A DNA stretch of 33,870 nt, taken from contig CAZRKC010000027.1 in the NCBI GenBank assembly GCA_964600665.1, forward strand, positions 1 through 33,870, written 5' to 3'. Below the pieces are notes generated by a model. The model ran no database searches, had not been told where the DNA came from, and was given only the letters and a program-made list of their open reading frames with translations. The DNA comes from CAZRKC01 sp964600665 (GTDB taxonomy: Bacteria > Bacillota > SLNR01). Of the stretch, positions 23,265 through 32,575 are shown in pieces; the first letter of the stretch is position 1, and each line of letters begins with the position of its first letter. The position numbers and the translations under genes were made by a program.

Positions 23265-24350
23265 ATGTTACATGAAATGATAACGTATGTAGGCAACACA
23301 CTGATCCACAATGCTCCATTTTTGGCATTTGGTATCGTCACAGCCGCCTGGATCAAAGTTTTTATCAACCCAGAGCAAGTCCGCTTCTGGCTGTTAAAAC
23401 GTACTTCCGTATCGATTCCCAGCAGTGTCCTATTTGGCGCACTAACCCCTTTCTGCGCATGTGGAACCATGGCAGTTGTCATTTCCCTTTTCGCAACTGC
23501 ATTACCTTGGGGTCCGATCATGGCATTCCTCACTTCTTCACCACTAATGAGTCCTTCTTTGTTTGTGTTCTATTCTGGGATCATGGGCGCTCGGTTCGCA
23601 GTCATGATGGCAACTGCGTCAATTTCCATTGGGATGGTTGGCGGTATCACAGCGCATTATTTAGAGAAGAATACTTCCTGGCTGGAGGGACAGATTCGGT
23701 TTGCAGCACCTACCTCGAAACCTTCTTGTGAATGTAGCAACATGACAGCGAATCAACCATATCCAGTGGCATCTGAATGTTGCTCAAGCAAAACAGACAC
23801 GATTCCTCAGACCATTTCAATTCCCACGCCAACAGGCCAGCTTGCATGCTGTACAGCCGGGGTAAGTCCTTCGTCCCATTCGCTTGCCATTATCTCTGCA
23901 AACACTTCATCATATTCTTTACGATTTGATTTCGCTAAAATCAGGCAATTTCTAAAAGAAGTATTTGAAATCGGAGTTAAAAAAATCCTCGTCTATTTTT
24001 CTCTGTTTGCGGCTATCGGGTATCTGGTCAATCAATTCGTGCCTGGTGATTTAATTATGGCTTTATTTAGCAGCACCCACTGGTATGCTGTTCCTTTGGC
24101 TGCGTTAGTGGGATTACCCATGTATGTGACCGGTGCATCCGCGTTGCCCTTGATGCAAGTCATGATTGACGCTGGGGCAAGTTGGGGATCAGTGATTGCT
24201 TTTCTGATCACAGGTCCTGGCACCAGTGTTGGCGTACTAGCAGGGTTATCTTTGATCCTTAAACCCAAAGCATTAGGACTCTATATTGCCATTATCCTAA
24301 TCGGTAGTATCATTGCAGGGTATTTGACTGACCTCATGTTCATCGGATGA
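23265..24350 (+). CDS. ArsP/DUF318-type permease with cysteine-rich central loop
   Basis: Integral membrane permease of 361 aa built of two halves: about residues 1-135 and 225-361, each with four or so helices. Each half carries a small-residue motif (TPFCACGTMAVV with SSPLMSP in the first; GLPMYVTGASALPL with TGPGTS in the second). Cys64-x-Cys66 sits in the first motif, as in ArsP-type organoarsenical permeases and relatives. The cytosolic-looking linker (150-200) carries three close cysteine pairs: C155/C157, C172-C173 and C195-C196. It is probably an exporter of a soft metal, metalloid or organo-derivative supplied by the preceding Cys-Cys peptide. The ATG at 23265 follows GGGAGG. The ORF ends just before a long hairpin between convergent genes. 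Confidence 0.9.
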   Translation: MLHEMITYVGNTLIHNAPFLAFGIVTAAWIKVFINPEQVRFWLLKRTSVSIPSSVLFGALTPFCACGTMAVVISLFATALPWGPIMAFLTSSPLMSPSLFVFYSGIMGARFAVMMATASISIGMVGGITAHYLEKNTSWLEGQIRFAAPTSKPSCECSNMTANQPYPVASECCSSKTDTIPQTISIPTPTGQLACCTAGVSPSSHSLAIISANTSSYSLRFDFAKIRQFLKEVFEIGVKKILVYFSLFAAIGYLVNQFVPGDLIMALFSSTHWYAVPLAALVGLPMYVTGASALPLMQVMIDAGASWGSVIAFLITGPGTSVGVLAGLSLILKPKALGLYIAIILIGSIIAGYLTDLMFIG

Positions 24351-24369
24351 GCATCTCATTGGAAAATGC

Positions 24370-24409
24370 AATAATACCTGACGAGCAGATCGCTTTGTCA
24401 GGTATTATT
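24370..24409. terminator. Long symmetrical hairpin between convergent genes
   Basis: Perfect 13-bp stem (24370-24382 with 24397-24409) and a 14-base loop, between the permease (+) and the DUF2298 gene (-). T-tracts on both sides are short, but the stem's AT-rich base makes it a plausible bidirectional terminator. Confidence 0.65.
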
Positions 24410-24427
24410 ACGTTAAATCTCAACCTT

Positions 24428-26542
24428 TCAGTGGGTGATATCGACTCGGATAATTGCGGATCCTCCGTCAGATGATTGAAACACAATTTCTCCCAAAGAA
24501 TAAATGTCTTCTGAAGAAATCGCTGGATAACGCTCCCGCTCATACCGACCTAAAATAATGTATTGAATATTAAATTCCTGAAGTATCTCTTTGGCCTCCG
24601 TAATACTTCCTTCATAGACGGACTTCACCAAATCCATCCGATGCTCAACCAAGGCATAGTCTCCCCGCCACAACCACTGATGAACATGCCATCCCAAAAT
24701 TGTGGGCAGACCAGTCGATGCTGATATCCGCCCGGCATGAGAGTAACTATCCCCATCAGCCTCAAGGATATTAAATTGTCCTTCTTGTTGCATCAGCCAC
24801 TGAATCATCTCCCAGTCACCAGGCTCTGAACCTTTCATGAATGCAATTCCATCTATCCCTTGATAATCGTTAAAACGCAGTTTTCCGTAATATCCTGGTA
24901 TGCTGAAATACGGGTATAGCAAAGGAGTGCCGACACAAACGATGACAGCCAGAATCGCGATGAATCGTTTCAAAAACCCATGCCGCTTGATCCATAATCG
25001 ACTAATTGCGTAACCGGAAACGATCGAAAACATCACGGCTGCTTGATAGGTCATCTTAAACATCGTATTCGCACGGTAATAGTGGGTGGAATAGATATCC
25101 CTTACATAAATAATTTCAGGAATCATGATTAATATAATTGCTGACCCTGCAAGAATCATAAAGAACTGATCACTGCCCCTACTTTCACCTATCAGCTTTG
25201 ATACCCCATATTCTTGACACAGCAACACTACCAAAATTCCGATTGGAATCAAATAATGTCCCCATAATACCAATAGTTGGTATAATGGTGTCCGCGAATA
25301 CACAAAGGCAACCCCCTGAGAAAAATTATTGAAAGAAAGTAAAAACGGGGCTGCAGTTACGATACTAACCAAAATTACATTTCTCAGTACCCGGATCATA
25401 TTTATCCAGGCGTCCATTGAACGCCATGATGGCAGGCTAATGATAAGTGTTATTCCAAGAACCATCATGTAGATTGGATAATCCCATGTATTGGTCATGA
25501 CAAATAACCCCAACAGCCATCCTAACACCAACTGATAGCTGATTTTTACCGACGGATCCTGCCCTCTATCACCCCGAAACTGACTTTCATATGCCATATA
25601 TAGTAATGTTATAAAAGCCAACACAAGAGGCAGCCCGGATACATGACCATGAAGATCCGCAACAATAAATGAATAAGATGGAATTTCATGAATCGTTTTG
25701 TCTGCAATATCAGGCATATAACCGATGTAACGTGTGGCAGTTGGATAAAAATACTGTCCCAAAGACTCACCTTTGAGCAACGGCAGGATGTATGCGTAGA
25801 TAACAGTGTGAAAACTGCTCCCCAAGCTCACGAGTGTTGCCGTCATTACCCCCCCTGCCACTGCTGCAATCGAATGTTTGCGCTCATAGTTAAATACGAG
25901 ACTGGCGGTTAGAGAAAAAGACATTACCAATACTAAAGCAAAGAGAAATGCAATCATCAGATTATACCCGACAGACGTGAGAACGCCGCTAAGCTTACTC
26001 ATGAATGCACAAAAATAGTGACCAAAATAATAGTAGTTAATAGATTCTCCTGCATACCACATATCAGCGGGTGGCATCACAGGACTACGGTAGATCGCAT
26101 TGACAAATCCAAAGTCCATGTATTTTTCCAACCCAAAGATAGCTGGTCGAACCCCTCTAATATACGACCAGCATGTGAAAGCGGCAAGAAAGAGTCCCTC
26201 CTCTGCGAGAATCCAATAAATCACCCTGTCTTTCGCCAGGTCGAACCCACCATTCCCTGCTTTTCCCTTTGAGACATTCTTGTAACCTGCAATCAATAAT
26301 ATACCCAGAATCAATACTGAAAACAGACGCACTCCCAAATCAGTAAAAATTGGCAGCTTCAGTGAAACCAATAGCCAGATAAAATAAGCTGGCAGCAAAA
26401 GCCCCATCATTTTGGCCACCATATAACCTCGGTCGTTCAAACGATAGCCATAGGGATATAATACTGAAAATACTGCAACTCCAGCTGGAATTGTCAGTAA
26501 CCACCATCTCAGTACAAGCAAAAAATCACCAGCCAATTGCAT
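24428..26542 (-). CDS. DUF2298 'YYY' family multi-spanning membrane protein
   Basis: A protein of about 704 aa with some 12-14 membrane helices and the family hallmark INYYYFGHYFCAF near residues 168-180, preceded by MDFGFVNAIYRSPVMPPADMW. Further conserved parts are EIPSYSFIVADLHGHV and NTWDYPIY. DUF2298 proteins are GT-C-like in layout and are common in archaea and Chloroflexi, usually next to PMT-type glycosyltransferases as here. They are thought to act in surface glycan transfer; no activity is established that I know of. The C-terminal ~130 residues form an extracytoplasmic domain. The ATG at 26542 lies very close to GGAGG; a TTG two codons in has better spacing. The gene follows the flavoenzyme gene by 18 bp. 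Confidence 0.85.
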   Translation of the reverse strand: MQLAGDFLLVLRWWLLTIPAGVAVFSVLYPYGYRLNDRGYMVAKMMGLLLPAYFIWLLVSLKLPIFTDLGVRLFSVLILGILLIAGYKNVSKGKAGNGGFDLAKDRVIYWILAEEGLFLAAFTCWSYIRGVRPAIFGLEKYMDFGFVNAIYRSPVMPPADMWYAGESINYYYFGHYFCAFMSKLSGVLTSVGYNLMIAFLFALVLVMSFSLTASLVFNYERKHSIAAVAGGVMTATLVSLGSSFHTVIYAYILPLLKGESLGQYFYPTATRYIGYMPDIADKTIHEIPSYSFIVADLHGHVSGLPLVLAFITLLYMAYESQFRGDRGQDPSVKISYQLVLGWLLGLFVMTNTWDYPIYMMVLGITLIISLPSWRSMDAWINMIRVLRNVILVSIVTAAPFLLSFNNFSQGVAFVYSRTPLYQLLVLWGHYLIPIGILVVLLCQEYGVSKLIGESRGSDQFFMILAGSAIILIMIPEIIYVRDIYSTHYYRANTMFKMTYQAAVMFSIVSGYAISRLWIKRHGFLKRFIAILAVIVCVGTPLLYPYFSIPGYYGKLRFNDYQGIDGIAFMKGSEPGDWEMIQWLMQQEGQFNILEADGDSYSHAGRISASTGLPTILGWHVHQWLWRGDYALVEHRMDLVKSVYEGSITEAKEILQEFNIQYIILGRYERERYPAISSEDIYSLGEIVFQSSDGGSAIIRVDITH

Positions 26543-26560
26543 ACCCTCCACAGTTTTCTT

Positions 26561-27829
26561 TTAATTTAATTCCTGATTCACTAGTTCAGCGATCCTGAAT
26601 CCATCTCGAATAGCGTAATTGACACCTCTGTCTTCGGGATAGATATGAGCAGCACTGGTCACAAAGAGCCCTTGAACTGAAGTTGTCATGTCTGGCCGGA
26701 TCCGATTATAATCGGCCGGTATTACCGGTTGGGCATATCGATCCCGAAATCGATAGACATTTTTGATCTGCTCCGGTGAAAATGCGGGATTGATCTGTTT
26801 TAAGTAAGGAAGGTAGGCTACGAGAAGTTCTTCCTTCTCCATGTGATAATATTCACTGTCTTCCCTTAAATAATGAGACACATACACAATATGTCTCCCA
26901 TTGTACTCACTAACAGAAATCATATTTGTTTGCTCAATAATTCCACCAAAGGGGATCGAGGAGTCACCAACATTCGTCCAATAATACGGAGTGAACGATG
27001 TCTCCAGTTCCATCACCAGGCAACTCACAGCAATGTATCGAATCTGTCCAATCCGTTGTCGTTCTTGGGCCTTGAGGAGATGACCTGCGATTTTATCAAA
27101 CACAGGTAGTGGTACAGTGCTGATCACGGCATCAAAACAAGTATGCCCAAGCGTCGTTTCTGCCAAAAGCCCGCGCGCGTCCGCTGATAAATAAATGACA
27201 TCCCGATTGCATTCGATATTCAACCCTTCGGCGAGGGCATCCAGAAATATTTGCATCGACCCTTTAAAGTATCCCAACTGTTTGGAATTTCCTCTGAGAT
27301 GAATCTTTGCCCACATCCAAGCCATGGAGATTTCATCTGCATCGGCACCGAACTTGCCTTTTAAGAGTGGTTCCCATACCGTCTGATACACTTTCGCACC
27401 CGCATGCTGAGTTAACCAATCCCTCGCTGTCACATCCTGTAATGACTCCCAGTCTTTTATCCCTAGCAACTGCAAAATATTGAAACCGAATTGTAACTTT
27501 GCAGTCCATGATAATGGTGCAAATTTTAAAAGCGATAAGGGTGTACCAAATGGATATAGTTTCCCACTGCTGAAATATCCCATTTTTGCAGGGTGCCACT
27601 GAATTCCATGGGATACCCCAAGTTCTTCCGTCAATTTCATGATATTCTGATCAGACCTGAAAAAGTGATGATAGTACCGTTCCAAGGGTTTACAATCGAA
27701 TATAAAAGACCGAGCGAGTCCGTAGGGCTCTGCCTCTTTTTCATATATGACAGCATCCAATCCCAACTGTTTCAGTCGATACGCAGCAGCTATTCCAGTA
27801 ACGCCGGCACCGATAATCATAACTTTCAT
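26561..27829 (-). CDS. Flavin amine-oxidase-fold oxidoreductase/isomerase of the glycan cassette
   Basis: A 422-aa FAD protein of the protoporphyrinogen-oxidase/UDP-galactopyranose-mutase-like fold. The dinucleotide motif is GAGVTG (7-12) in VMIIGAGVTGIAAAYRL, with Glu at the end of strand 2 (VIYEKEAEPYG). The C-terminal FAD segment is YPEDRGVNYAIRDGFRIA. The LERYYHHFFRSDQ segment after the first strand is common in homologues from polysaccharide clusters. It probably modifies a sugar or polyprenyl-linked sugar by redox chemistry, but the substrate is unknown. The ATG at 27829 follows GGGAGG. The gene is divergent from the FkbM gene and 18 bp before the DUF2298 gene. Confidence 0.82.
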   Translation of the reverse strand: MKVMIIGAGVTGIAAAYRLKQLGLDAVIYEKEAEPYGLARSFIFDCKPLERYYHHFFRSDQNIMKLTEELGVSHGIQWHPAKMGYFSSGKLYPFGTPLSLLKFAPLSWTAKLQFGFNILQLLGIKDWESLQDVTARDWLTQHAGAKVYQTVWEPLLKGKFGADADEISMAWMWAKIHLRGNSKQLGYFKGSMQIFLDALAEGLNIECNRDVIYLSADARGLLAETTLGHTCFDAVISTVPLPVFDKIAGHLLKAQERQRIGQIRYIAVSCLVMELETSFTPYYWTNVGDSSIPFGGIIEQTNMISVSEYNGRHIVYVSHYLREDSEYYHMEKEELLVAYLPYLKQINPAFSPEQIKNVYRFRDRYAQPVIPADYNRIRPDMTTSVQGLFVTSAAHIYPEDRGVNYAIRDGFRIAELVNQELN

Positions 27830-27854
27830 GGGTTTTCCTCCCTTGCAGCTTTCA

Positions 27855-27883
27855 TTGCATCCTGATGCCGTCCATTATATAAT
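27855..27883 (+). promoter_or_regulatory. Promoter predicting a leaderless transcript
   Basis: TTGCAT (27855-27860), exactly 17 bp, and a perfect TATAAT (27878-27883). The usual start point seven bases past the -10 is the A of the ATG at 27890, so the mRNA would have no leader. No ribosome site precedes the gene, in agreement. Confidence 0.65.
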
Positions 27884-27889
27884 GAAACC

Positions 27890-28672
27890 ATGAAAACCTC
27901 GATATCTGTTGCATTTCACCGGCGTATGATCCAATTTTTTATCCGCACTGGTTTGTATGCCCCTTTGAAAGAAAAGTGGTATTGGTTGCTGGGGCACAAT
28001 CCAGATCGGCATTGCTTCTGGTCCCGGTACATTCAACCAGGGAGCCTGTGTTTTGACGTGGGTGCAGATCTTGGCTGGTGGATCAGAATTATGAGGAAAT
28101 ATCGCGCACAAGTCATCGCAATCGAACCTCAACCTAGAAGCTTCCACCGTCTGGAAGCAATATTCAGATCTGACCCAGATGTTTTCTTGGTGCCAGCCGC
28201 TCTCGGTGCAACTGTTGGTACCGGAACCATGCGTGTTTCAAGCGCATCTCCGCTATCAAGCATGTCTAATCACTGGGTGGAAGCGGTGTCCAAAAGTCAA
28301 CGATTTACTGGCTTCACATGGAATAGGGAAATTCAGGTCAAAACAACTACTCTAGATCAGCTGATTAACATCCACGGAAAACCCGATTTTATAAAAATTG
28401 ATGTCGAAGGATATGAAGATCAGGTCATAGCCGGACTGAGTCAGCCTGTATCCCATATTCTTTTTGAATTCAACGGAGAATTTTTGTTACCTGCTTTAGA
28501 CACCATCCGTTATCTTTCTCAGCTTGGTGATTACCGATTTAACTTTATACAAGGATCCGCAAATGTGTGGTTGCTTTCAGATTGGGTTGACTCGGAGCTT
28601 ATCATGATGGCTCTTTCCAGATATGATCAACAACCTCTTCATGGAGAAGTCCTTGCAATCCATCAACCATAA
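27890..28672 (+). CDS. FkbM-family methyltransferase
   Basis: SAM-dependent methyltransferase of 260 aa with the FkbM pattern: motif I FDVGADLGWW (55-64), the acidic EPQP after strand 2, and the family signature IKIDVEGYE (168-176). FkbM enzymes methylate hydroxyls, commonly of sugars in surface polysaccharides. The ATG at 27890 is not preceded by any Shine-Dalgarno sequence; promoter geometry suggests leaderless translation. It is the first of four plus-strand genes and lies 43 bp before the GT4 gene. It probably O-methylates a sugar of the glycan made by this cassette. Confidence 0.9.
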   Translation: MKTSISVAFHRRMIQFFIRTGLYAPLKEKWYWLLGHNPDRHCFWSRYIQPGSLCFDVGADLGWWIRIMRKYRAQVIAIEPQPRSFHRLEAIFRSDPDVFLVPAALGATVGTGTMRVSSASPLSSMSNHWVEAVSKSQRFTGFTWNREIQVKTTTLDQLINIHGKPDFIKIDVEGYEDQVIAGLSQPVSHILFEFNGEFLLPALDTIRYLSQLGDYRFNFIQGSANVWLLSDWVDSELIMMALSRYDQQPLHGEVLAIHQP

Positions 28673-28715
28673 GATCAACAAGGTATTCAGTAAATGCAAT
28701 CCAGGGGGGACAAAG

Positions 28716-29888
28716 GTGCGCATTTTGCAAATCCTGACCTACTATACTCCATATATCAGTGGTATCAGCGTTTATGCACAACGTCTCGCCACAGCATTTA
28801 CCAGCATTGGATGTAATGTCACCACCCTCACTTCCAAGCATTTTCATGAATTGCCCTCAGCTGAAACCGCACATGGACACACGATAATACGCGTCCCAGT
28901 CTTTGCCTTCATATCAAAAGGGGTACTGATGCCGAAAATGATATTCAAATCAGCTGCCCTGATTCGCCAATGTGATGTGGCGATCATCCACCTCCCTCAG
29001 ACAGATGCGTTTTATCTAGCATTATGGTGTTGGTTGTTTAAGAAACCCTTCGTTGTTACTTTTCATTGCCAGTTAACACTTGCACGCACGTTGAGTAATC
29101 GCATGATCCAATTTTTCATGAACAAGTCGCACAACGTCGCTCTATTCTTTGCATCTCATATCGTTGTAACCACTCATGACTACATTGATGCAGTTCCTGT
29201 TTTGCGAAAATACATCGGAAAAGTCACCATGATTCCTCCACCAATTCGTCTTCCTCAGGGGTCGCCAACGATCTTCTCTACTTTGATCAACCGCAACCAT
29301 CATGCGCCTCTGGTTGGGATGGTCTCTCGGTTATCATCAGAAAAAGGAGTCCACACTCTGTTGGAAGCCTTGCCCATAATCACTGAGACCTATCCAAACA
29401 TCAAAGTTCTGTTTGCAGGTCCTCACGAAGGTATTCCTGGCGAGTCAAATTATCGGAATAGGATTGAAACCATGAGCAAACCGTATGTTGCCGCCGGTCA
29501 ATGGGAGGATATCGGTTTACTGAATGACTTTGAACTGGCTTCATTTTATTCCGGTATCGATCTTCTTGTCATGCCGAGCACAAATTCAACAGAATCATTC
29601 GGCATGGTACAGATTGAAGCTTACCAGTCAGGAACGTGTGTCGTCGCCCCCAATCTACCGGGTGTCCGAATTCCAGTCCAAATGACTGGATTTGGTGCCC
29701 TCTTTGAACCCGGGAACCCGGAATCATTAGCCAATGCCATCATATCCACACTAAAGAATAATCTTAAATGCGGCACACATCCATGGCTTCAGCAATTTGA
29801 ACCAGTGGATGTCGCGCGGCAATATATATCCTTGTTTGATAAGACATTAAATCCTATGTCCCCTCAAAGGAGGCGTAAGGATGGATAA
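28716..29888 (+). CDS. Glycosyltransferase family 4 (GT-B fold)
   Basis: Retaining GT4-like enzyme of 390 aa. The N-terminal lobe begins RILQILTYYTPYISGISVYAQRLA, with the glycine-rich acceptor loop. The C-terminal lobe shows GMVSRLSSEKGVHTLLEALP (donor-phosphate Arg and Lys) and the E-x7-E element in ESFGMVQIEAYQSG. It should act on the cytoplasmic side of the membrane, adding a sugar to a lipid-linked acceptor. I start at the GTG at 28716, six bases after AGGGGGG, because the longer frame from 28623 runs back into the FkbM gene and its first 31 residues do not fit the family. It overlaps the PMT-like gene by eight bases. Confidence 0.9.
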   Translation: MRILQILTYYTPYISGISVYAQRLATAFTSIGCNVTTLTSKHFHELPSAETAHGHTIIRVPVFAFISKGVLMPKMIFKSAALIRQCDVAIIHLPQTDAFYLALWCWLFKKPFVVTFHCQLTLARTLSNRMIQFFMNKSHNVALFFASHIVVTTHDYIDAVPVLRKYIGKVTMIPPPIRLPQGSPTIFSTLINRNHHAPLVGMVSRLSSEKGVHTLLEALPIITETYPNIKVLFAGPHEGIPGESNYRNRIETMSKPYVAAGQWEDIGLLNDFELASFYSGIDLLVMPSTNSTESFGMVQIEAYQSGTCVVAPNLPGVRIPVQMTGFGALFEPGNPESLANAIISTLKNNLKCGTHPWLQQFEPVDVARQYISLFDKTLNPMSPQRRRKDG

Positions 29889-31689
29889 GAATAAAGTCGG
29901 CATGAAGTCAAAATTATGGATTAATATCACTCTGATGGTAATCATATTGACAGCTGCACTCTTCAGATTCGACGGAATCGATTGGGATCAAGGGCAGCAT
30001 CTGCATCCTGACGAACGTTTCCTTACGATGGTTGCATCCCAAATTAGATTCCCCTCCGATGGTTATGAGTATTTTGATACACTCCAGTCAAGCCTAAATC
30101 CTCACAATGTCGGATTCCCGTTTTATGTTTATGGAACATATCCTATCTTTCTGCTTCGATACCTATGTGATTTAACTGGCAGAACATCTTATAATCAGCT
30201 GGTTATTACCGGGCGATATCTTTCTGGTTTCTTCGATATGCTCACACTCCTGTTTGTTTTCTTGATTGTTCGGCGTTTATCTGGTTCAATACAAGCTGTT
30301 TTCGCGTCAGCACTCTATGGATTTGCTGTTTTACCAATACAGCTTTCACATTTCTTTATCGTTGACACGATTGGAGCTACTATGGTGACTGGGGTCATGA
30401 TGGCTGCCATATATTGCCTCTATCCTTATTCAGAAGAACCCGTCGATGATCCAACCGTTCACCCTTCCCAGCTTTATCGATTCTGTATCATCGGAGGAAT
30501 CCTGACCGGATTGGCCGCTGCAGCCAAAATCAGCCTAGGCGCTGTTGGATTATTGATTCCACTCATCATGGTAATGGAACTATTTCGACCTCGTTCTCAA
30601 CGACTTTCATTCATGCAACTGGCTGCTGGGGGGACAATGGCTCTTGCACTATTCATTTTCGTCTTTAGAGTTTTACAACCATATGCATTTGCCGGTCCAG
30701 GCCTGTTCAACATGTCGTTGAACCCTGCTTGGATTCAAAATTTAAAGGAGCTATCTTCGATTGCTGATCCATATAGCGGTTTCCCGCCAGCCTTACAATG
30801 GGCAGAGCGACCGATTTGGTTTTCTTGGTTTCATATGACATTTTGGGGATTCAATCCGATCACTGGGATTTTATTATGGATTGGATTAATCGCTTATTGC
30901 TTCAATATTTACGCTAAAAAAAACAGAGCATTGGTTGCCTGTTGGCTTTGGGGGGTCGCATTCTTTCTATGGCAAAGCATGCAAATCAACAGCACCATGC
31001 GGTACCAGCTCCCTTTCTATCCACAATTCATCATCTGGGGATGCCTGGGCTTGCATTGGATTTGTATCAGAAGCAAGTTGAGTCTAAACCGTAAACCCAT
31101 GCAAATACTCTGCCTGTTCATGTGCCTGATCTCACTACTCTGGGCTGTTGCTTTCACATCGATTTATCGAACCCCCCACACTCGAGTATCTGCAAGTCGC
31201 TGGATATATCAAAATATTCCTTCTGGTAGCGTTATTGCATTAGAGAGTGTATGGGATGACGGGCTGCCCTTGCGTATAGATGGTCACGATGGGTTTGCCA
31301 CGATGTACACTGGAATCTATTTAGATATCTATGCCCAGGATAATCCTCAAAAAAAAGTACATTTCGATCAAATCTTGGCAACAGCAGATTTTTTGGTAAT
31401 TTCATCCAATAGACAATGGGCTTCCATTGGAAGACTGCCCCGATTGTATCCGCTCACAGTCCAGTTTTATGCAGACTTAGTTGGCTGCCAAGAAACCCAG
31501 ACGCTGCTTTCTTGCTATGCTTCTGCACCCTCAGGCATAGAAGCAGGTCCTTTAGGCTATAAATTGGTTGCTGTGTTTGAATCTTACCCCAGAATCGGAT
31601 CGATCATGATCAATGATCAACTTGCAGAAGAGGCTTTTACGGTATATGATCATCCAAAAGTTCTCATTTTCCAGCGACAGGAGCGTTAG
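29881..31689 (+). CDS. GT39/PMT-like membrane glycosyltransferase
   Basis: A 602-aa GT-C fold transferase with about 10-12 membrane helices. The first extracytoplasmic loop carries the acidic pair in LHPDERFLTM (Asp44-Glu45), the usual catalytic region of polyprenyl-phosphate-sugar-dependent enzymes. The last ~150 residues after KLSLNRK and the final helix pair form an extracytoplasmic domain. It would move a sugar from polyprenyl phosphate to a protein or glycan outside the membrane. GGAGG precedes the ATG at 29881, and the start lies within the last codons of the GT4 gene, so translation is coupled. The UbiA gene follows after 3 bp. The HPDE-type N-terminus is typical of relatives found beside DUF2298 proteins. 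Confidence 0.88.
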   Translation: MDKNKVGMKSKLWINITLMVIILTAALFRFDGIDWDQGQHLHPDERFLTMVASQIRFPSDGYEYFDTLQSSLNPHNVGFPFYVYGTYPIFLLRYLCDLTGRTSYNQLVITGRYLSGFFDMLTLLFVFLIVRRLSGSIQAVFASALYGFAVLPIQLSHFFIVDTIGATMVTGVMMAAIYCLYPYSEEPVDDPTVHPSQLYRFCIIGGILTGLAAAAKISLGAVGLLIPLIMVMELFRPRSQRLSFMQLAAGGTMALALFIFVFRVLQPYAFAGPGLFNMSLNPAWIQNLKELSSIADPYSGFPPALQWAERPIWFSWFHMTFWGFNPITGILLWIGLIAYCFNIYAKKNRALVACWLWGVAFFLWQSMQINSTMRYQLPFYPQFIIWGCLGLHWICIRSKLSLNRKPMQILCLFMCLISLLWAVAFTSIYRTPHTRVSASRWIYQNIPSGSVIALESVWDDGLPLRIDGHDGFATMYTGIYLDIYAQDNPQKKVHFDQILATADFLVISSNRQWASIGRLPRLYPLTVQFYADLVGCQETQTLLSCYASAPSGIEAGPLGYKLVAVFESYPRIGSIMINDQLAEEAFTVYDHPKVLIFQRQER

Positions 31690-31692
31690 CTC

Positions 31693-32568
31693 ATGAAATT
31701 CAAACGGCTGATCCATGCAATCACTGCATTGATACAAATCACTCGCCCGTTTCAGTGGCCAAAAAATCTGTTTCTCTATGCTCCTGCTTTTTTTGGGGGA
31801 TTGATCCATGATGCATTGATCATGAAGCAAATGACTCTGGGTTTCGCCGCCTTTTGCATGATTTCTGGAGCGGGTTATGTCATCAATGACCTCCACGATT
31901 GCTATGACGATCAAAATCATCCTGTCAAATGTAACCGCCCCATCGCATCCGGCAGGATCAGCTCATATCTTGCCATGAACTGGACAATTGCGTTGGTAAC
32001 AATCAGTATCATCACGGCATCGTGCCTCGGGTCTTGTTTCATGCTCTGGACAATTGCTTATCTTGTACTTGTCATCTTGTATACATACAAAATCAAACCA
32101 TTATCATATTTAAATACGGTTACCGTAACCGTGGGATTTCTGATCAGACTTTGTGCGGGCGGTGCAATCGCAGACATTCCGATTTCAGGATGGCTCTTTG
32201 TTTCTGTTTTTATTTTATCTCTCTTTCTTGGCCATTTAAAGCGCTTTTGGGATGAATATCAAAGGAATCCCAGTTCAGTAAATCAATTAAATATTGAGCA
32301 GCATCAAATTCATGATATCGCCTTTTCATCTCAGATACTCCTGATTATGAATCTTGCCATATATATTGGTTATATTCTTTTTACGTTTAAGTCGCTTCCA
32401 TTTGCTTTCACGATTTTCCCTGTCGCAGTAGGCTTATATAGAGCCGTATTCCTTGTCTACAAAAAAGCAAAGCCAGTCCCCTTTGAATGGATGCTGCTTG
32501 GAGACTGGCTATTAATCTTCTGTTTTTTAGTATGGTTGGGATCATGGTATGTATTGCTTTATCCTTAG
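31693..32568 (+). CDS. UbiA-family prenyltransferase, polyprenyl-phosphate phosphoribosyltransferase-like
   Basis: A 291-aa UbiA superfamily membrane enzyme with about nine helices. The first aspartate motif is N65-D66-x2-D69-x3-D73 (NDLHDCYDD), followed by NRPIASG. The N-terminal TRPFQWPKNLFLYAP resembles decaprenyl-phosphate 5-phosphoribosyltransferase (Rv3806c-like) rather than quinone or heme UbiA enzymes, as do the later HLKRFWDE residues. It would attach phosphoribose to a polyprenyl phosphate, the first step to a lipid-linked pentose donor. It is translated from the ATG at 31693 with AGGAG upstream. It is last of the FkbM-GT4-GT39-UbiA operon and convergent with the next gene at a gap of only seven bases, with no clear terminator between. 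Confidence 0.88.
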   Translation: MKFKRLIHAITALIQITRPFQWPKNLFLYAPAFFGGLIHDALIMKQMTLGFAAFCMISGAGYVINDLHDCYDDQNHPVKCNRPIASGRISSYLAMNWTIALVTISIITASCLGSCFMLWTIAYLVLVILYTYKIKPLSYLNTVTVTVGFLIRLCAGGAIADIPISGWLFVSVFILSLFLGHLKRFWDEYQRNPSSVNQLNIEQHQIHDIAFSSQILLIMNLAIYIGYILFTFKSLPFAFTIFPVAVGLYRAVFLVYKKAKPVPFEWMLLGDWLLIFCFLVWLGSWYVLLYP

Positions 32569-32575
32569 TGTCGAT

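Noticed and set aside
28623..28715. Longer GT4 start at 28623
   Set aside because: It overlaps FkbM by 50 bp without a ribosome site; GTG at 28716 has AGGGGGG at good distance and matches the family N-terminus.
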